Origin: Ligustrum vulgare
Lineage: Eukaryota > Streptophyta > Magnoliopsida > Lamiales > Oleaceae
DNA length: 64,000 nucleotides
Direction: 5' to 3'
Assembly: GCA_963555705.1 (NCBI GenBank)
Contig: OY743171.1
Coordinates: 26,034,852 to 26,098,851, forward strand
The notes below the pieces were generated by a model that was given only the letters and a program-made list of their open reading frames with translations, had not been told where the DNA came from and made no database searches. This document shows positions 48,100 through 59,509 of the stretch, one piece after another; position 1 is the first letter of the stretch; each line of letters starts with the position of its first letter. The position numbers and the translations under genes were made by a program.

Positions 48100-50510
48100 A
48101 AGTTCAAGGTTATTCAATCTGTTCCAATAAGGAATGAATCGAATTTTTTTTATCACATTCCATTCTTCCCGAATCTGTGTTTCTCTGGTTTGTAAAATGG
48201 CCATTCCCTTGACTGAATCTTCCTTCTCCAAGTCTCTATATATAGAGGTAAACACCTTAACACGTGGTACCTCACGGGATAAAACTTCTGCTTGTTCTAC
48301 CCTTTTTTGTTACCAAGTGAGCAATTTCTTTTTGAATTTCCTTGAGCTGCATATGGGCATTCTCCAAGGCAGAATCTACTTGCATTGCCTCAGTAGTTAG
48401 CCTTTCCATAGTCTTCTTAGCCTATGAGAGTTCTAAGATTAAATTCGCTTTTTCCAGAGCAATGCTCGACAATGGCTCTCTTTGATCTTGAAGATGAAGT
48501 GATTGATCGAGCAAATCTCGTAGCTCACTTCGGATACCTTTCAAAACAATTCTTGCATGTCTAGGTACATGGGTAGAAGGATTGACCAATATCTCTTTTG
48601 AATTGTCGCTCAATCCTTGAAGTTGAGAGAAGGTCATGTTGGATGCAATTTCAATTACAAGGTCCTGTTGGATGCAATTTCAATTACATCTTCATTTGTA
48701 AGGTGGGCGTATTCTAACACAAGCTCATGCCAAGCAGTAGTATTGAGGGGTGAAATCACTGGTGGAGGATCCAACACGGAAGAAAGAGGATCAGCAAAAC
48801 TGTTTATTATGCTTTCCATCAGAGAAAAGACTTGATTAGTGGATTGAAAGGTATTGGCCGGATCACCTTGTCACTACAAGGAGTAAAATGTGAGTAAATT
48901 CCTACTTATTAATGGGAACAGTTGCAAAAGAAATGTGCTTACAGCATCAGAAGAAGAGGATGCACGATGAGTAGATGCAATTTGACTTGAAGAGATTCTA
49001 GAATAGAGACTTCCGTTTGCACCATTGGGGTAGGACCAATGGGAGTATTCACCTGAATATCTTCTGGAGGTAAAAAGTCTAAAAGAGAACATGGATCAAA
49101 ACCAGATGGTGAGAGCGGGTCAAGATCTATTATAGCATGAACAATGATAAATGGGACGCTAGAATCAACAGTTGGAGGACTACTTGGTTCACCTATAATT
49201 GGAAGGCTAGGGAGAAGGAAGGGATTATACTCAAAATAAAGGTGGTCAGGAGGTATTTCAGTAATGGTTGGACGAATTTGGATGACGGGTAGGGTACTCA
49301 AAACTGAAGCATGTCCCGTACCTTATAAAGATCTTTTAGGATCTTCAGAACCACCTCCTTGGTTGTCTTCAGTATCTGAAGGAGGAGGTCAACTGTGAAT
49401 TCAAGAGAAGGAGATGAAGTATGTAGGAATTCATGGAAGCAGCACTTGCGCTAGAAAGATTCAGCGTAGGATTAGCAGCAGAAGTAGATGAGTTAAGACG
49501 AAGCTGTAAAGGAAACAAATAAAGTTAGAGCTTAAGTTGAAAAGTACGAGTAAAAAGAAGTATGCCGAGTGCAAGTAAGGATACCTTGCTAGTTAAAGGA
49601 GTTTTGTCTTCATTTGAGTCATCTTCTAAACTTGTTGTAATGGATCGCTTCCGAGGTACATAAGTTTTCGTTGGGGATTGAATAGATGAATCAGAACTCA
49701 TTGGTCTTCGAATGGAGGATGAAGTCAATGAATTTTGAGAAGCCGAAGTTATTTTATCATGGACAACATGAAAAACTTGAGAAAGGCGTGCACCAAAAAG
49801 TCTTTCCCTCACAATCACCCAGAGACTGGCAAAAAGAGGGTGGACAGATGGATTAGAATGAAAAGATTTCCATCGCATGTGGGCCAAAAAGAACTGCATT
49901 ATTGGAATCAACTATGGAAGCTTCATCAGGGTGGAGTATAAAAAATCTGGATTGAAATCGTATGTTGGTACAAGAAAAGAAGGAAATCGCCCGTGATTAT
50001 ACCAACTCAAACTAGCGAGTGATGAAATGAGGAGAATATACTTCTGGCCCAACTTTAGCATTGGTACCAATGCCTATAAAATCATGAAATAGTTCATGAC
50101 AAGTCAAATATTTGGTCCATATCACCCTATTATCAGGGGTAGAAGCGGCCAAAACATATGCAGGGCATTGGATAAGGAAAGAAGGAAGGGATATCATGGA
50201 GGTTATAGAAATATGAAAAAGTGTCTCGACGATTATGATCCACATGATATAATCTGGTTAATGCAGGAGCACAGCAAGGAGCAATTGGTACTGAGGGAGT
50301 ATTGAAAAAGGGAAAGTATGCTCTCAACTATAGTTGAACGATCCAAAGGGGACCACAGGCTAAGGGGGTTCCTTTATTATTGAGTTGGTGGATAAGGGTT
50401 TCCATGCCCCTATATATGGTTGCCAAAGTAAAAGAGCAGTAGTCTAAAGTTTTTCCTTGTGCAACTTTTCTTGCCAAAGGAAGATAACTACAATAAATAA
50501 TAAAAATCAC
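48100..50510 (-). pseudogene. Plant mobile domain (aminotransferase-like) transposon protein relic
   Basis: From high to low coordinates, YLPLARKVAQGKTLDYCSF, LATIYRGMETLIHQL and CGPLWIVQL, a stop, then LRAYFPFF form the core of the plant mobile domain, normally GPLWLLQLWLxAYFP. The domain continues through FIGIGTNAKVGPEVYSPHFI, and FFLAHMRWKSFHSNPSVHP opens a linker. The C-terminal part (48637-48110) is charged and likely coiled coil (ALENAHMQLKEIQKEIAHL, SIYRDLEKEDSVKGM). Successive pieces lie in different frames, from frameshifts or introns, and several stops are present. This domain occurs in plant nuclear proteins and in Mutator- and retroelement-associated proteins. A 29-bp tandem duplication at 48631-48688 adds a further break. 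Confidence 0.72.
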
Positions 50511-51622
50511 TGGAGAATGAATTGTAGGAATTCTAGAGTGAACAACAATGAAAAGTAAATTGTGGAAGAAGAGTTATTCATTTTATAGGACGACGAAGGC
50601 ACGTCTAAAGCAAAAAAAAAAAGTCGGTTCATCCCCAAAATGATAGGACACGACACTCGGAAATGGGATATTGAGCATCACCATGAAGAGTGTTGTTAGG
50701 CATTAAAAGAGGAAGATACGGGGGATACTTTGAATATGACAGAATTAATAGTTACATATTAATTACGCCATATTGGAGGTAATGGTTGACACACAAAAAT
50801 ACCCAATTCGGAGGCCTATTATAAAAGACAGAAAACATGATAGCCCATTACATATGGAAGGGCGATGTGAAGGGAGCTGGGCGATTACTAGAGTGCTTGG
50901 GTGACATGACTAATGCAAGGGTGATTGGGTGACCAAGCTTGCCAAGGTTGAAGAAGCAGTTTTGGGGTTCATCCCACTATTCATCTGGTCATTAAGCAAT
51001 AGTTTCCACATTCTAAGCAGTTGGAAAAGTTCATGGAAGTTACTTGAAGCAAGGTAGTGGACGTCAGTTATACAAGGAAGTGGGCGACGGTTATGCAAAA
51101 CGATGTACAGTAGTTATTCCATACAAGTTACAAATCCTGGCGGCAAATCTAGAATTCAAATGTTAGGAAGTAGTTGTAAATAGTTTTGTATATATAGTAG
51201 AAACTTAGGCATTTAGAAGCACCAATCAATCAACTCTCAAACAGAGATTATGTAGTTTTCTTTATCTTTAATTTTCCTATCAAATCCTAGTTTAGTTTGT
51301 GTGCTTGCGCCCCTTAGAAGTCTTGCTTCACTTTCATTGTAATCTTCATAAATACAACACCCCTCGTTGGGACTTTGTCTCGAGAGGTTGTTGTTCTTTA
51401 CACATCGTCTGAATCACTTTAATAGTTAGTGGAATCCCAATTCGCTCAAAACAGTGAGATTAAATAAAAATAAACTTAAACATGGAAATTTTCTAGGTTA
51501 TATGCATTGATCATCCATCATACCATACGACTTAGAAACCTGAACATAAAAAAAATTAGAAACTAATCTCTTAAAACCAAGATAGAACATGTGACTAAAA
51601 CTAAACATTTTAAACGAAACAC
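50511..51622. other. Upstream flank of the plant mobile domain relic
   Basis: 50511-50800 may hold the N-terminal part of the relic on the minus strand (YPISECRVLSFWG) but is too decayed to frame. An A-run lies at 50610-50622. 50800-51100 has GGGTGATTGGGTGACC-type repeats of short words. Nothing else is supported. Confidence 0.4.
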
Positions 51623-53055
51623 TGTTGGGAAACACAACATGATTTCTAATCAAAAAATCAATTTCTTGTGATCAGGATTATCCAGCCATAGAATTCACCT
51701 ATTTTAGGTATTTAGCTAGATCAAATAATTTTGCACATATAATAGTCTAGAGAATATTACCCTTGTACCATGCTTCACAATTATCTGCGTTAATTACTTT
51801 CTTGATTCCATCAAAGTTTCAAACCCTCAAGCTTTTCTCAGTGTTCTCCAATAGGAGCTATGCAAGTGTGTGATCACCTTTTTCTAGATCTAAATTACAC
51901 TAGGATTAGGTTTGATGTAAAGAGAAAAAACACACTGCATGCTTTGGTGTGTGTCACACCTACCCGTGTGTTAGGGTTAGAAATAAGTCTTAGGAGACTA
52001 TTTACAACCTACTTACACTTCAAAACCCTTCCAACCCTAGTATCATAACCCAGGCCATTTCTGCACAGCCCAATACAGGTTATAAGCTTGAATATGCTTA
52101 TTATAGTGAAACCACCAAGGGAACTTGCTTGGACCCAATTAAACTAAGCTCTTATAAATTAATTCTAACCTGGTCAACTCTTGATCAATCAAAATAATTT
52201 GTTAATCACATTCTATTCCACTAAAAGAAAGAGACTACACTCTTATGAAAATTGTGATTACTAAAACATTAATCAATAATTATATCCTCTAACTTATCGT
52301 CATTACATATTACCCCCTTGATCAACATAATATTCAGAGTAAGGTAAAATGATCAAAATGCCCTTTCTTCGATATTCATAAATAATTAACTCTTATCTTC
52401 TATTTGACAGTTCGATGTGATCACATCACACCATAGAATTCAACAATCATTGTCGAATTACTGAGCTCAAATTTAATTATCCACTAGAAAAATCAATGAG
52501 ATTGTGATCATAGATAAAAGGTGATGGATTCCATAATAAGAATATATGTTCCTCATTAATTCACTTTAATTACCAAAGTGCTAATATATTGGTCAGTAAT
52601 TTGATCTCACCCATTAATACCTCAAAGAACTTCAAGTTAATAATCAAAGTCCATTATTCGATCAGGACTATGGTCCTACGTACGACAATCAAGTAAAAAT
52701 TTGTATGGTCAATGTCATAGATTAATTTCACATGGTCCCATCTAATATATTCCAAACGTACTCTCAATTTTATGACCAAAGTCAAAGATAGACTTCAACA
52801 AAATCAAGACGATCAAAATAAATTTTCCATATTTATTTACTGATTTTGAACAATTATTTTAGATCAAATTACAAATTGAACTTTTTTGTATTTAACAACA
52901 TAAAACTCAGTTTGTAATATCAAATCGACTTATAGATAAATGCAAGCTCAAAACAATATAATTAACTATTTAATCAATATGTCAATAACTAATATTATAT
53001 TTCAAAATGGCACGAGTAAAAATAAATTTACTCGACAGGCAAACACTATCCAACA
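51623..53055 (-). mobile_element. Ty1/copia LTR, minus orientation
   Basis: It begins TGTTGGATAGTGTTTG (53055) and ends TGTTTCCCAACA (51623), i.e. matched TGTTGG/CCAACA ends over 1433 bp. The polypurine tract AAGTGGGAGAAT (53056-53067, minus strand) lies directly upstream, so this is the 3' LTR of the copia relic next to it. Short frames inside are not genes. Confidence 0.8.
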
Positions 53056-53750
53056 ATTCTCCCACTTGCCATAGAATAAATGAGACATGTTAAGTACACC
53101 TATATTTTCAATGTGACCCTTTAAACTTTTAGCTGGTAAGCTTTTGGTAAAGGGGCCTGCAAGATTTTCTGTTGATTTTATCTTACACACTGTCACATCT
53201 CCCATTGAACGATTTCTCTAACCAAGTGGTATTCACGTTCAATGTGTTTTTCACGTTGATGGTTGTGGGACTCTTTTGTATTTGCTACTACTCCACTATT
53301 ATCAAAGTTTAGAGCAATGGCCTAAGATGCAGAGGGAACTACATCAAGGTATAGCCAAAATTCTTCAATCATACTCCCTCTTCGGCTGCTTTACAAGCTG
53401 CCACATATTCCACCTCCATGGTGGAATCAGCAATTCATAATTTCTTGATACTTCTCCAAAAACAGGCATCGCCACCTAGTATGAACCCTGATCCAAATGT
53501 GGATTTTTAGAAATCTCTATCAACTTGAAAAATCAGAATTAGTATAACCCATTGGCACCAAATCTGAAGGTGAATAAACCAGCATATAATCTTGAGTCCT
53601 GTCAAGATACTTAAGTATATGCTTTACTAGTAGTCTAGTGCTCTAGTCCAGGATTTGACTGATATCTACTGACAATCCCAACAACATAAAAGGAGAAATT
53701 ACATTTCTAGACATGTAGTTTTCAATGAATCTTATTTCCATTTGAGTCCA
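53056..53750 (-). pseudogene. Copia RNase H relic (3' end of pol)
   Basis: Reading downwards: VKHILKYLDRTQDYMLVYSP, then SDLVPMGYTNSDF. After frameshifts come IADSTMEVEYVAACKAA (the copia RNase H motif with its catalytic Glu) and TSTENLAGPFTKSLPAKSL-like sequence near 53150, before the polypurine tract. Several stops and shifts. Only about the last 230 codons of pol remain. The start of the relic at 53750 meets the oppositely oriented copia fragment. Confidence 0.8.
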
Positions 53751-53939
53751 GTTTTCTCAACAAGCATCACATTCCACACAACTCAGAACTTCTTATTCAA
53801 TTCCTACCTTTCTATTTCAATCAAGAAATTTTCAAACAAAACTCAATAGGTACAAGCCATCTCGAAGCAAGCTAAGCAACTGACACCTCTGTGCAAGATT
53901 AAGAGGAAGTTGCTGGAAATCTAAATGACACGAGTTCCG

Positions 53940-55634
53940 AAAATGTTGGTGAATTTGCTAACCTTGAAATGGATGAAGTAAGAACAACAAAAACTAGTAC
54001 CTTGATCTCTAATGATTTAAGTGGAGATGTTGAAGCTCCTTTTGAATTTGATCAAGAAGAACAAACTCCCAGTGGATATCCTATGTTAATAAGAGGGAAA
54101 GGCAACATTTTTTTTAAACTAAAGGTATATACTAGACAAGCCGTTGAGTACATACCCTGTGATGCTGAAGGGAAACTAGATAACTTGACACAACCTTGTC
54201 AAGTAAAAACTAGGAAAAGGCCATGGAAGAATAGTATGATGCACTCTACAAAAATAAAACCTGGAAACTAGTACAAACATCACCAAATTACAAGATTATA
54301 GGCTGCAAGTGGGTTTCAAAGTTAAACAAGATTTTGATGGCAAAGTGTAGAGGTACAAAGGAAGGTTAGTAGCTAAGGGGTTTCTTCAAACTCTTGGAAT
54401 AGACTTCTATGAAACATATAGTCCGATAATTAAGGCATCAACATTAAGGGTGATCTTAAGCTAGTTGTGTCAAGGAATTGGGAAATTAGTCCAATGGACA
54501 TTAAAAATGCCTTCTTAAATACCAAACTGGAGGAAGAAGTTTACATAAATCAACCTGAGGGGTTTGTGGACAATAAAAGACCATATTTTGTATGCAAACT
54601 GGATATTGCACTTTATGGCTTGAAACAAGCCTGGTCTGAAAGCCTAAGGAGAACCTTATTGAATTGGAAGTTCCATCAGTCAAGGGCAGATAAATCTCTC
54701 TTCTTCTTCTCAAATAATTCTCAAATAATTTATGCTTTAGTTTATGTTGATGACATTTTAGTTACTAGGAATGACAACACATAAGTGCAAAGTTTCATTG
54801 ATAAACTTAACAAGACATTTGCTTTGAAAGACTTGGGATTGCTACATCAGTTTCTTGGGATTGAAGTTCATAGACATCAGTCAGGGCAGTCAAATATCAG
54901 AACCTAAATCCTTCTCCCACACCAACGATTATAGGTAAGACACTATCTAAAGATGAAGGTACAACATTAAACAATCCATCCCTTTACAGAAGTGCAATAG
55001 GAGGACTCTAGTATCTCAATCACAACATGCCTGATATAACCAATGTTGTCAACAAGATGAGCCAATTCCTAACTACACCTACAAAAGTGCGTTGGATAGT
55101 CTTTGAAATAATTTTTAGATATCTGAAAGGAACTATAACACAATGCATGTGGATCAAAAGGAGTGAAGACGTCAGCATTAATGGTTTTGCTGATGCAGAT
55201 TAGGCTTCTTGCTCTGATGATAGGCGCTCAAGAGTAGGATATTGGGTTTATTTGGTTGATAGTTTAGTGTCATTATCATCTAAAAATAGTACACTATAGC
55301 CAGATCAAGCACTGAATCGGAATATAGGGCTTTAGCCCAAGCCACTACTAAAATTATGTGGTTAGAGTCCTTGTTCAATTGGCTAATGTATTTCAAAACT
55401 GCACACCAGTGTTTTGGTGTGAAAATCAAGGGGCAAATGCTTTGGCTTCAAATCCTATCTATCATGCTAGGACTAAACACATCAAGTTGGATGCACATTT
55501 TATCTCAGAGAGGGTTCTTAATAAGGATTTGGAAGTCAAGTACATTCCTTCTTCTAATTCTTATCAAGCCTCTCTCTCATTCCAGATCTTCTTCTATTAA
55601 AGACAACCTAGGAGTGTCATCAGTAAAATCCAGC
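53940..55634 (+). pseudogene. Copia reverse transcriptase-RNase H relic, plus strand
   Basis: The order is a hinge region (DEVRTTKTSTLISNDLSGD), then RT start (TWKLVQTSPNYKIIGCKWVS), MDIKNAFLNTKLEEEVYINQ, PEGFVDNKRPYFVCKLDIAL YGLKQA, the catalytic YVDDILVTR, later LKDLGLLHQFLGIEVH-like sequence, and RNase H ending ARTKHIKLDAHFISERVL. The YVDD box is intact, but the frame is broken at least five times. A fragment of the RT thumb region is missing around 54900. Confidence 0.85.
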
Positions 55635-55945
55635 TTGAGGGAGGGTGTTAAGATTTTGGATTAACAGCTGCATTTCTTCAGCTTTCTTTGATTCTTTCAT
55701 TTCTTTATCCTCTTGTAGACCATTGTTATTATTGTTATGCCATGGACAATACCTTCCTATTTTCTGAAAGTACTGATTTTGTTTTACATGTGTCCGTCCA
55801 TCTTTGAGAGGTTTTTAAAGGATCAAAAGTCGTTAGATATTATTCATAATGAAAAGGAGATTTCCTACTGTTCGATAGGCCCATGATGCATCAAAAAGGA
55901 TATGGTATCCTTGTAGTTTAGGTTAACTTTTTTTTTTTCTCAAGA
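55635..55945 (+). mobile_element. Polypurine tract and start of the copia 3' LTR
   Basis: TTGAGGGAGGG (55635-55645) is followed by TGTTAAGATTTTGGATTAAC, a typical copia LTR start. The LTR continues to an unidentified point before 55950. The right end was not found, so it may be truncated by the gypsy relic. Confidence 0.7.
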
Positions 55946-55949
55946 ATCT

Positions 55950-57850
55950 ACTCGACTTCTTGATTTGCTAGCTCAGCTTTTCCATTTGTTTGCGGATGAT
56001 AGACAGTGGAAACTTTGTGAAGAGTACCATACTTGCACATCAAAGTTTAAAGGATGGTTACAGAAATGTGTCTCTTGGTCACTGATGATGACACGTGGTA
56101 TACCATATCTAGACAACATGTTTTCTTTCAGAAATTTAACCACAATAGTGTTACCATTGGTACAACAAGGCATGGCCCCGACACACTTGGATACATAATA
56201 AACAGAAAGAAAATAAAAAGATAACCAAAAGAAGATGGACAAGGACCCATACAATCAATACCCCAACATCAAATATATTAATGAAAAGAATAGTGTTAAG
56301 GGGCATCATGTGACGTCAGATCAACAGTCCCAACTTCTGGCATCTTTCATAGGAACGAAGAAAAGCATTAGTATATTTGAAAAAAGTGGGAAAATAAAGA
56401 CCAATTGTAAAATCTTCGCTGCAGTCTTTTTCATAAAGAAATAACTGCCACAAGGCTCTGAATAACAAAAGTTCAAGACACTATTTAATTTAGTTTCTGG
56501 AATGCATCTTGTCATGATTTATCCAGGGCATTACATGAGCAAGTAAGGATAATCCAGTAGCAGTTTCTTACTTCAAGCAAGAACTTACGCTTGTCTTGTG
56601 CAATCCACTTGGATGGAACTTTTCCAAAAACCAAGTAGTTGACGATGTGAGCATATCATGGGACTTAGCTAATAGCAAACAAGTGTTCATCGGGGAAGTC
56701 ATCAATTGGATGGAACTTTTCCAAAAAACCAAGTAGTTGACGATGTGAGCATATCATGGGACTTAGCTAATAGCAAACAAGTGTTCATCGGGGAAGTCAT
56801 CTCTAATTGGTGGACCTTTAGCTAAATCATTGAATTCCAGATGAGACAAATGATCAGCTATAACATTTTTCACGCCCTTCTTGTCCTTGATTGTAAGATC
56901 ACATTCCTACAAGAGTAAACTCCACCTAATTATACGAGCCTAGGCATTCTTCTTAGACAAAGGGTATTTAAGGACTGCATGGTCAGTAAATACAGTATTA
57001 ACTAACCAATAAAATAAGAATTGAAATTATCTAAAGCAAAAACAACATCCGGTAGTACCTTTTCAGTAGTGGAATAATTCATTTGAGTACTATTCAAGGT
57101 TCTACTAGCATAATAAAAAACAATGGGCTTCCCTTCCATCGCTATCCAAGCACAGCTCACATAGTGTGGTTGTTGACGTAACACATAATTTCAAATAGCA
57201 AGGTCCAATTAGGTAACTATATGATAGGAGTCGTGATGAGTTTGGAAATTAGTATTTAGAATGCTTTTGAACACTCTAGATTCCAATTGAACTTAACATC
57301 TTCAGCAAGAGGTTGCACAATGGTCGTGAGATCTTGGAAGAATTTTGTATAACTCTCATGTAGAAACCATGTCCAAAAATTGACCAGACATCTTTTATCG
57401 TCTTGGTATAGGTATCTTAGAGATCAACTCGATTTTGACCTTGTCAACCTCTATTCCTCGTTCAGAAATTATTTGTCACGAAGACTATCCCAGTGGACAT
57501 CATGAAATGTCATTTTTTCTAGTTGAGAAGAAGTCATTTTTCTTCACACCCACTCAAAAAATCTTTTAAGTTAAGTAGATATGAGTCAAAAGAATTGCCA
57601 AAAATAGTCAAATCATCCATAAAAAGCTTCCATGCATATTTCAACCATATCAGAAAAATATCTCATTATACAATGTTGAAAAATGGCAGGAGCATTACAG
57701 AAATAAAAAAAAAAAATTCCACAAACAACAAAAGTACCAAACGTGTACGTAAATGTAGTTTTATCTTGATATGATCTTCTATAGCTATTTCTATCTAATA
57801 ATGTTCGAAATATCCATCAAGAAAGTAACATGAGAGATGGCCGGCTCCTA
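55950..57850 (-). pseudogene. Athila/Tat-like pol relic: RT, RNase H, integrase core
   Basis: From 57850 downwards, decayed RT motifs (NAPAIFQHC, then a MDDLTIFGNSF-like active-site region near 57610) are followed by YRRF-type connection sequence. RNase H contains VFYYASRTLNSTQMNYSTTE and VVFALDNFNSYFIG (57130-57002). An integrase core fragment has YYVSKCVGAMPCCTNGNT and SRYGIPRVIISDQETHFCN (56200-56050). Stops and shifts occur throughout. A 97-bp tandem duplication interrupts it at 56609-56803. Confidence 0.75.
56609..56803 (-). repeat. 97-bp tandem duplication, nearly identical copies
   Basis: Copy 1 is 56609-56705 and copy 2 is 56706-56803. They differ by one extra A in an A-run and little else by eye. 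It lies inside an old, decayed pol relic, so the duplication is much younger than the element. Confidence 0.85.
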
Positions 57851-59440
57851 TCACGATGTCCGACAGAGTAAATTATTGTTTTGATTTAACTAAATTAAGA
57901 TAAATTAAAACATCCTTTTAATTTATTATCGATTCACCTAGATTAATTAATACATACTCATCGCTCCATATTGTCATATAGCAATGTGTCAAGGAAATAC
58001 ATGTGATGGAATATGTCAAATGGTGTGACAAAATCAAATTGTTAGTTTGTCATGAAACTATTTTTGGCTTATTGCGAGAATATTATCGGATCAATTGCGA
58101 GATATGAAAGTCTTTCAATCTCGATTATTGATCATATCTTTCATTTTGCTCTTGAGTCATGAACGTCTAAACTTTTTTCAACTTATTAATTCACATTGGT
58201 CAAGGATTTGGATACAACTTAATCGAATGAAACGTAAGTAATAATCTCTTACTATTTAAGAGTGATGTATCATCTATTGATCATTCATAATTTCCATTCA
58301 AGTACTTAACGCCAACATATGAAATATTATACATGTAAATTATATGCTACATATTTATTTTATTAAAATTAATTGTTAATAATATGAATAAAACATGAAT
58401 TTTGTAAAAGTTAATTATTCAAATAATCACTCAACTGCATCTTAGATTGCTCATTAAAGTTTAAAGTGTCTAGTTTTGGTCACTAAATTTATCAAATTAA
58501 AATATTGGATGTTACTCACCGATATAACTTTCGTTTCACTACTGTAACCAAATTGGAAGATGGAATACATTAGTGGTGCCATGTCACATCTGCCATATAA
58601 GAAGCTCTTAAAGACATAATGGTTGTTCACTAAATTTTAAAGGTCGAGCTTTGGTCATTAAACTTGTAAAGATTTCGGTGTGTATCCTAAAAATTTAGAA
58701 ATGATCTTCCAAGTTATAAGTTGTTTACAACAAATCAATTATTTCCATTTTTGATATATAATATAATCTACATTAATAGCAAAAAAAAAAAAAAAATTGA
58801 TAGCAAATCAACATGTATCACACTTACTGAAAAGCTTCATAAATCTACATTAATAACAAACAATATGATAACTTACAATATGATAACAATATGATAACAA
58901 TTTGGTGCAACTAGGTGTTGATGACATGCACACAAAATGGAAGATCAAATATGAGGTGATTAGGGGAGAGAAAAAAAAGTTTATAATGTTTGAAATTGAA
59001 AACATGAGGCACAACACTTAAACTGCCGATTTTGGTCCCAGTACAGCCACGCGATCGCCTGGATGGAGTGCTAGCGATCGCTATAGCCTAGTGGCACGCG
59101 ATCGCGCAGTTTACGACAGTAATGAAAATTTTTCCCATTTTTGGGTTTTTAAAATCGTTTTTATCCCCCTAATCACTTCGTGATCGATGCAATGATTTTC
59201 CAAACCTTAACTTCATGATCTAAACTAGTGTGTTTAATGTGTGGGATGACAATTAAAAGCTTAGTTTAACAAAAATATGCAAAATTAAAAACATACCTAA
59301 ATATGCAAAGATTGTGCAACAAGCAATAGAGTTTTAACATGTAAACATGTAAAACCCTCAAACAGGATACCTATCATGCATTTATCTAAAATTCAGCAAA
59401 TAAATAAATAAATTATGAAAGCATAATAAATAAAAGGGAA
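57851..59440. other. Noncoding stretch with dispersed-repeat words
   Basis: 58440-58700 contains paired phrases such as GTTTTGGTCACTAAA and GCTTTGGTCATTAAAC, typical of a plant dispersed repeat. 58870-58905 has three copies of CAATATGATAACA. 59250-59440 is the downstream noncoding part of element B, including CCTATCATGCAT. No gene is seen. Confidence 0.45.
59050..59106. repeat. Cluster of GCGATCGC palindromes
   Basis: CGCGATCGC, TAGCGATCGCTA and CGCGATCGCG occur within 57 bp. The middle one is a 12-bp perfect palindrome. Related words occur in the LTR sequences near 34495 and 46195. Confidence 0.75.
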
Positions 59441-59509
59441 GAAAGGTTGGGTTGCCTCCCAACAAGCGCTTCGTTTTAAGTCTAAAGCTCGACTTTTTGC
59501 ACTTCTTTA

